From NCBI GenBank assembly GCA_016271365.2, contig CM057456.1:161250501-161314500 (forward strand): a stretch of DNA of 64,000 bases. The letters are read 5' to 3'. This document shows, piece by piece, positions 61,361 through 64,000 of the stretch. The stretch comes from Neoceratodus forsteri (Eukaryota; Chordata; Ceratodontiformes; Ceratodontidae). The notes under the pieces were generated by a model, which saw only the letters and a list, made by a program, of their open reading frames with translations, did not search any database and was not told the DNA's origin. Position 1 is the stretch's first letter; each line of letters begins with the position of its first letter. Both the position numbers and the translations under genes were made by a program.

Positions 61361-64000
61361 CAGAGAGGAAACTAACACTAAAAAGAGTGGGAGAACAGGA
61401 AGAGTTTCTGGAATAAGGTGTAAGAGTGTGGAGAAGCGGCAACGAGAGAGCTATGGAGACAGGTAGGGGACGGGGGTAGGGGGTTTTGGGAGGGTGTAGG
61501 GATGGGCAAAAATAGGAAAATGAAGGTGCAAAGAATAGGGAGTAAGTACAAGGTCTTTAGGATTTGTATAAGAAACAGGTTAGGTAAAGAGGAATAACCT
61601 ACGGGATCCCTCCACTGGAGAAGAAAAAAAGAATAGGCAGAGTGTGGAACACACGCCACCATGGTAGCAATAAGTGCAGTAGAGCCTCTTTAGGAAATGG
61701 GCCCATTATTTTGCAAAGCAAGAGCACTTGTCCTTTGTCTGCAAAGCAAGTGTAAGCAGGTACTTAAAGGCACACATCCTAATGGTATGTGTAAGTTTTA
61801 CTGTTTTTTGGAGGGTATTCCACAGAGCAGGTAGTGCATATCTCATAGATGCGGAACCAAAGTGGGTTCTTATCTTGGGAGTATCGAATGTAATATAGGA
61901 AAATTTTCTGAGGGAATACCTGCAAGGGAATCATTTAAATAGGTTGCAGACATAAGGGGGGAAGTTTCAGGGTGATGGCTCTATACACCCAGAGGGATGC
62001 ATTGCACCACCACCTGGTATTGAGAGAGAGCCAATTAATCTGTAGGAAAAGAGAACAGTGGTGAGTGTTGAAAGGTGCATTTAAGATAAATCTCAAGGCT
62101 CTGTGATAGTATGTCTAGAGTACCGAGGACTGTTTTAGGGCACTTGCTGTAGACTAGAGGAAATCCGCATAGTCAATTAGGGGCAGGAAGGTTGTCTGGA
62201 CCAATCTTACTTTGGCTTCGTAAGTAAGTGGGTGCTTAATGCGGTAAAAGAGTCCAAGTCTTTGGTGTAGTTTTTTAGCTAGTTCCTCAATATGGGTAGC
62301 AAAGAACAGTTTCAGTCCATCCAGAAACCTAGATATTTGAATTTCTGTACTAGTTTGAGTGGTTCCCCCAGAATTGTGATGATCTGTAGGTTGGTATTCG
62401 AGGAATGAGGAATTGACTCTTTGGAATAAGAGGAGAGGAGCATAACTTTGTTTTTTGACATTGAGAAGTAGTTTCGGGTGAAGTAGATTTTGTTGGAGAA
62501 GGTCAAATTTGTGCTGTAATTCAAGGCAGGTGAATTGTAAGGAGGGTCTAGCAACACAGAGCATGGTGTTGTCCACAAAGAGGTGGACGCTTGCAGTGTT
62601 AATATTAAGGTCAATGTCATTAATATAAATAGCAAATAATAGTGGCCCCAGGATGGACCCTTGGGGAACTCCTCTCTGCAGTGTTTTTAGAGGAGAGAAC
62701 ATGCCGTGACCTTTTACCTTCTGCTGTCTACAGCAAGGTAGCAGGAGAACCATTTTATAGCAACATCATCCAACCCAATGTTATATAGCATTGTTAGAAG
62801 TATTTGGTGGTCAACAGTGTCAAAAGCCTTGCTCAAATCTAAAAAAAAGAGCACAGACATAATTTTTGACGTCAAGGGAGGTTTGCCAATTATTGGTGAC
62901 TTTTGCCAGATTTGAAACTGTGCTATGTTTAGGCCTGAATCCAGACTGGAGGAAATTCAGTAGGTCTGCGGATTTGAGGAGATCTGTAAGTTGGGAGTTG
63001 GCCAGTTTTTCTAGAAGTTTGGATAGGATGGGTAGCAAGGAGATTGGCCTATAATTATTAAGATCACTTGGATCACCAGATTTGAAAAGAGGAATGACAT
63101 GCGCTATTTTCCAATCAGAGGGAAGTGCACCTTGAGCAAAGGACAGATTGAAGAGGTGGGTAATAGGTGGGGACAGAATGTAATAGTCTAATGTTAAGAA
63201 AAAAGGTTTGAGTCAATTGGCCCCAACACTTTTTTTTTCATCCAGGGCAATTAAAAGATCTTTGACCTGTTTGAGAGTAACCGTCTTGAAACTTAATTGG
63301 TTTTGGCAATGTTGGACTTTAGTTGGTAGGCACAGAGGGTCACCAACAGAGGGTTGGGGGAGAAGCATGCTAGCAGGCGATGAAGTCAAAGGCTAGCCCA
63401 GTGGTAGCAAAATGGTCGTTTAGTTGGTCCAGTATGTCATAGCTGCTTGTGTAGGTATTGGCCCCGATACTATTTTAGCTGGGAGGGATGATGGTGCTTT
63501 ATGCCCTTCGACTTCCCTAAGGTCTTGCCAGAATTTGGCAGCATTGTTTTTTGAGGATTCCAGGGCTGTCTGGAAGTATTTAGACTTCTCTGCCTGAACA
63601 AGTATAGTACAATGGTTTCTGGCTGCTCTGAAAGCAGCCCAATCAGAAAATGATTTAGTTTTATGAGCTTTCTTCCATAACTTGTCCCTGTATAGCAGGG
63701 AGGTTTTTAGTGTGTTGGCAAACCAGGGGCATGTTATTTTCCTTACTCTAACATTAACCATTGGGGCATGTTCGTTAATCACTTGCAAAACAAGGTTCTG
63801 GAAATGGTTGCAGGCCTCAGAGACTGTGGGGGCCAGGTAGAAATCCTGCCATCCAATCTCGCTAAGATCAGCCAAGAAATCAGAAATACTGAATTTATGG
63901 AAACTTCTTTTAAATGAAAAGACCAGTGACTAAGTGGTCTTGGGTAGGAGCCTCACACAAGCTATAGCTCTGTGGTTGCTAATATTGTTATTGAATACCC
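61361..64000 (-). mobile_element. Second LINE (Jockey superfamily), minus strand, 5' end outside the window
   Basis: Coding remnants run from the right edge to about 61700 on the minus strand. Then about 300 bp of pyrimidine-rich 3' sequence (purine-rich on the plus strand, 61380-61660) abuts the tail of the plus-strand LINE. Its protein wording differs clearly from that of the neighbour, so this is a separate family and not an inverted copy. Confidence 0.75.
61700..63875 (-). pseudogene. LINE reverse transcriptase and preceding linker, broken
   Basis: From the right: an open stretch at 63875-63420 covering the region between endonuclease and reverse transcriptase (KSKYFQTALESSKNNAAKFW). After stops comes the reverse transcriptase start at about 62950-63100 (DPSDLNNYRPISLLPILSK, LNFLQSGFRPKHSTVSNLAK). 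Motif A is damaged (CALFF then a stop near 62840). Motif B GVPQGSILGPLLFAIYINDI is intact near 62640. Motif C reads LFVDNTML near 62580, so the second catalytic Asp of the usual DD pair is Asn. The C-terminal region is recognisable in shifting frames down to about 61700. The endonuclease is mostly beyond the window. Confidence 0.8.

Noticed and set aside
55845..61364. Target-site duplication for the plus-strand LINE (ATAC at both ends)
   Set aside because: Only four bases match, and the right flank is not array sequence, so it is not evidence of insertion into B.

Overview
The window looks like repeat-rich vertebrate nuclear DNA. It holds decayed LINEs of at least two kinds (an L1-type ORF1 and several Jockey-superfamily, L2/CR1/Rex1-like reverse transcriptases), a Ty3-type integrase scrap and no recognisable host gene. 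The mix fits an amphibian (a caecilian comes to mind) or another large-genome vertebrate, but the species cannot be fixed from this sequence alone.

Layout. 1-4742 is a mosaic of old insertions. An L1-like element carrying only ORF1 (330-1825, minus strand) has a poly(A) end and 11-bp target-site duplications. A minus-strand LINE reverse-transcriptase scrap (about 2640-3216) abuts a plus-strand Ty3 integrase scrap (about 3200-3440). Two minus-strand LINE 3' ends follow (about 3849-4440 and 4464-4740). 4743-55852 is one 51-kb nested tandem array. 55853-61360 is a plus-strand LINE with a 2A-like motif near its N-terminus, an inactive endonuclease/reverse-transcriptase frame and a long pyrimidine-rich 3' UTR that contains its own short tandem repeat. 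61361-64000 is a second LINE on the minus strand, tail-to-tail with the first and running off the right edge.

The array is the centrepiece. It is built from a GC-rich unit A of about 240 bp (about 106 copies by my count) and an AT-richer unit B of about 497 bp (about 51 copies). They are arranged as (A)n-B, with n from 1 to 9. Most B copies begin GTACGT, GTATGT or GTACAT. Most end in a pyrimidine tract plus CTAG, with a TTAAC branch-point-like site about 25 nt upstream. Where two A units are directly joined, the junction is what would result from cutting B out at its GT and AG. The array therefore reads like exons and introns in tandem, with runs of already spliced exons inside it. Whether it is transcribed, spliced or translated cannot be seen here. 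Larger duplications of about 2.2 kb and 3.6-4.2 kb, and a later retroposon insertion at 23801-24336, record how it grew.

No CDS is called as a working gene. The many long open frames inside the array follow from a stop-poor unit whose length is a multiple of three, and they are not treated as genes.
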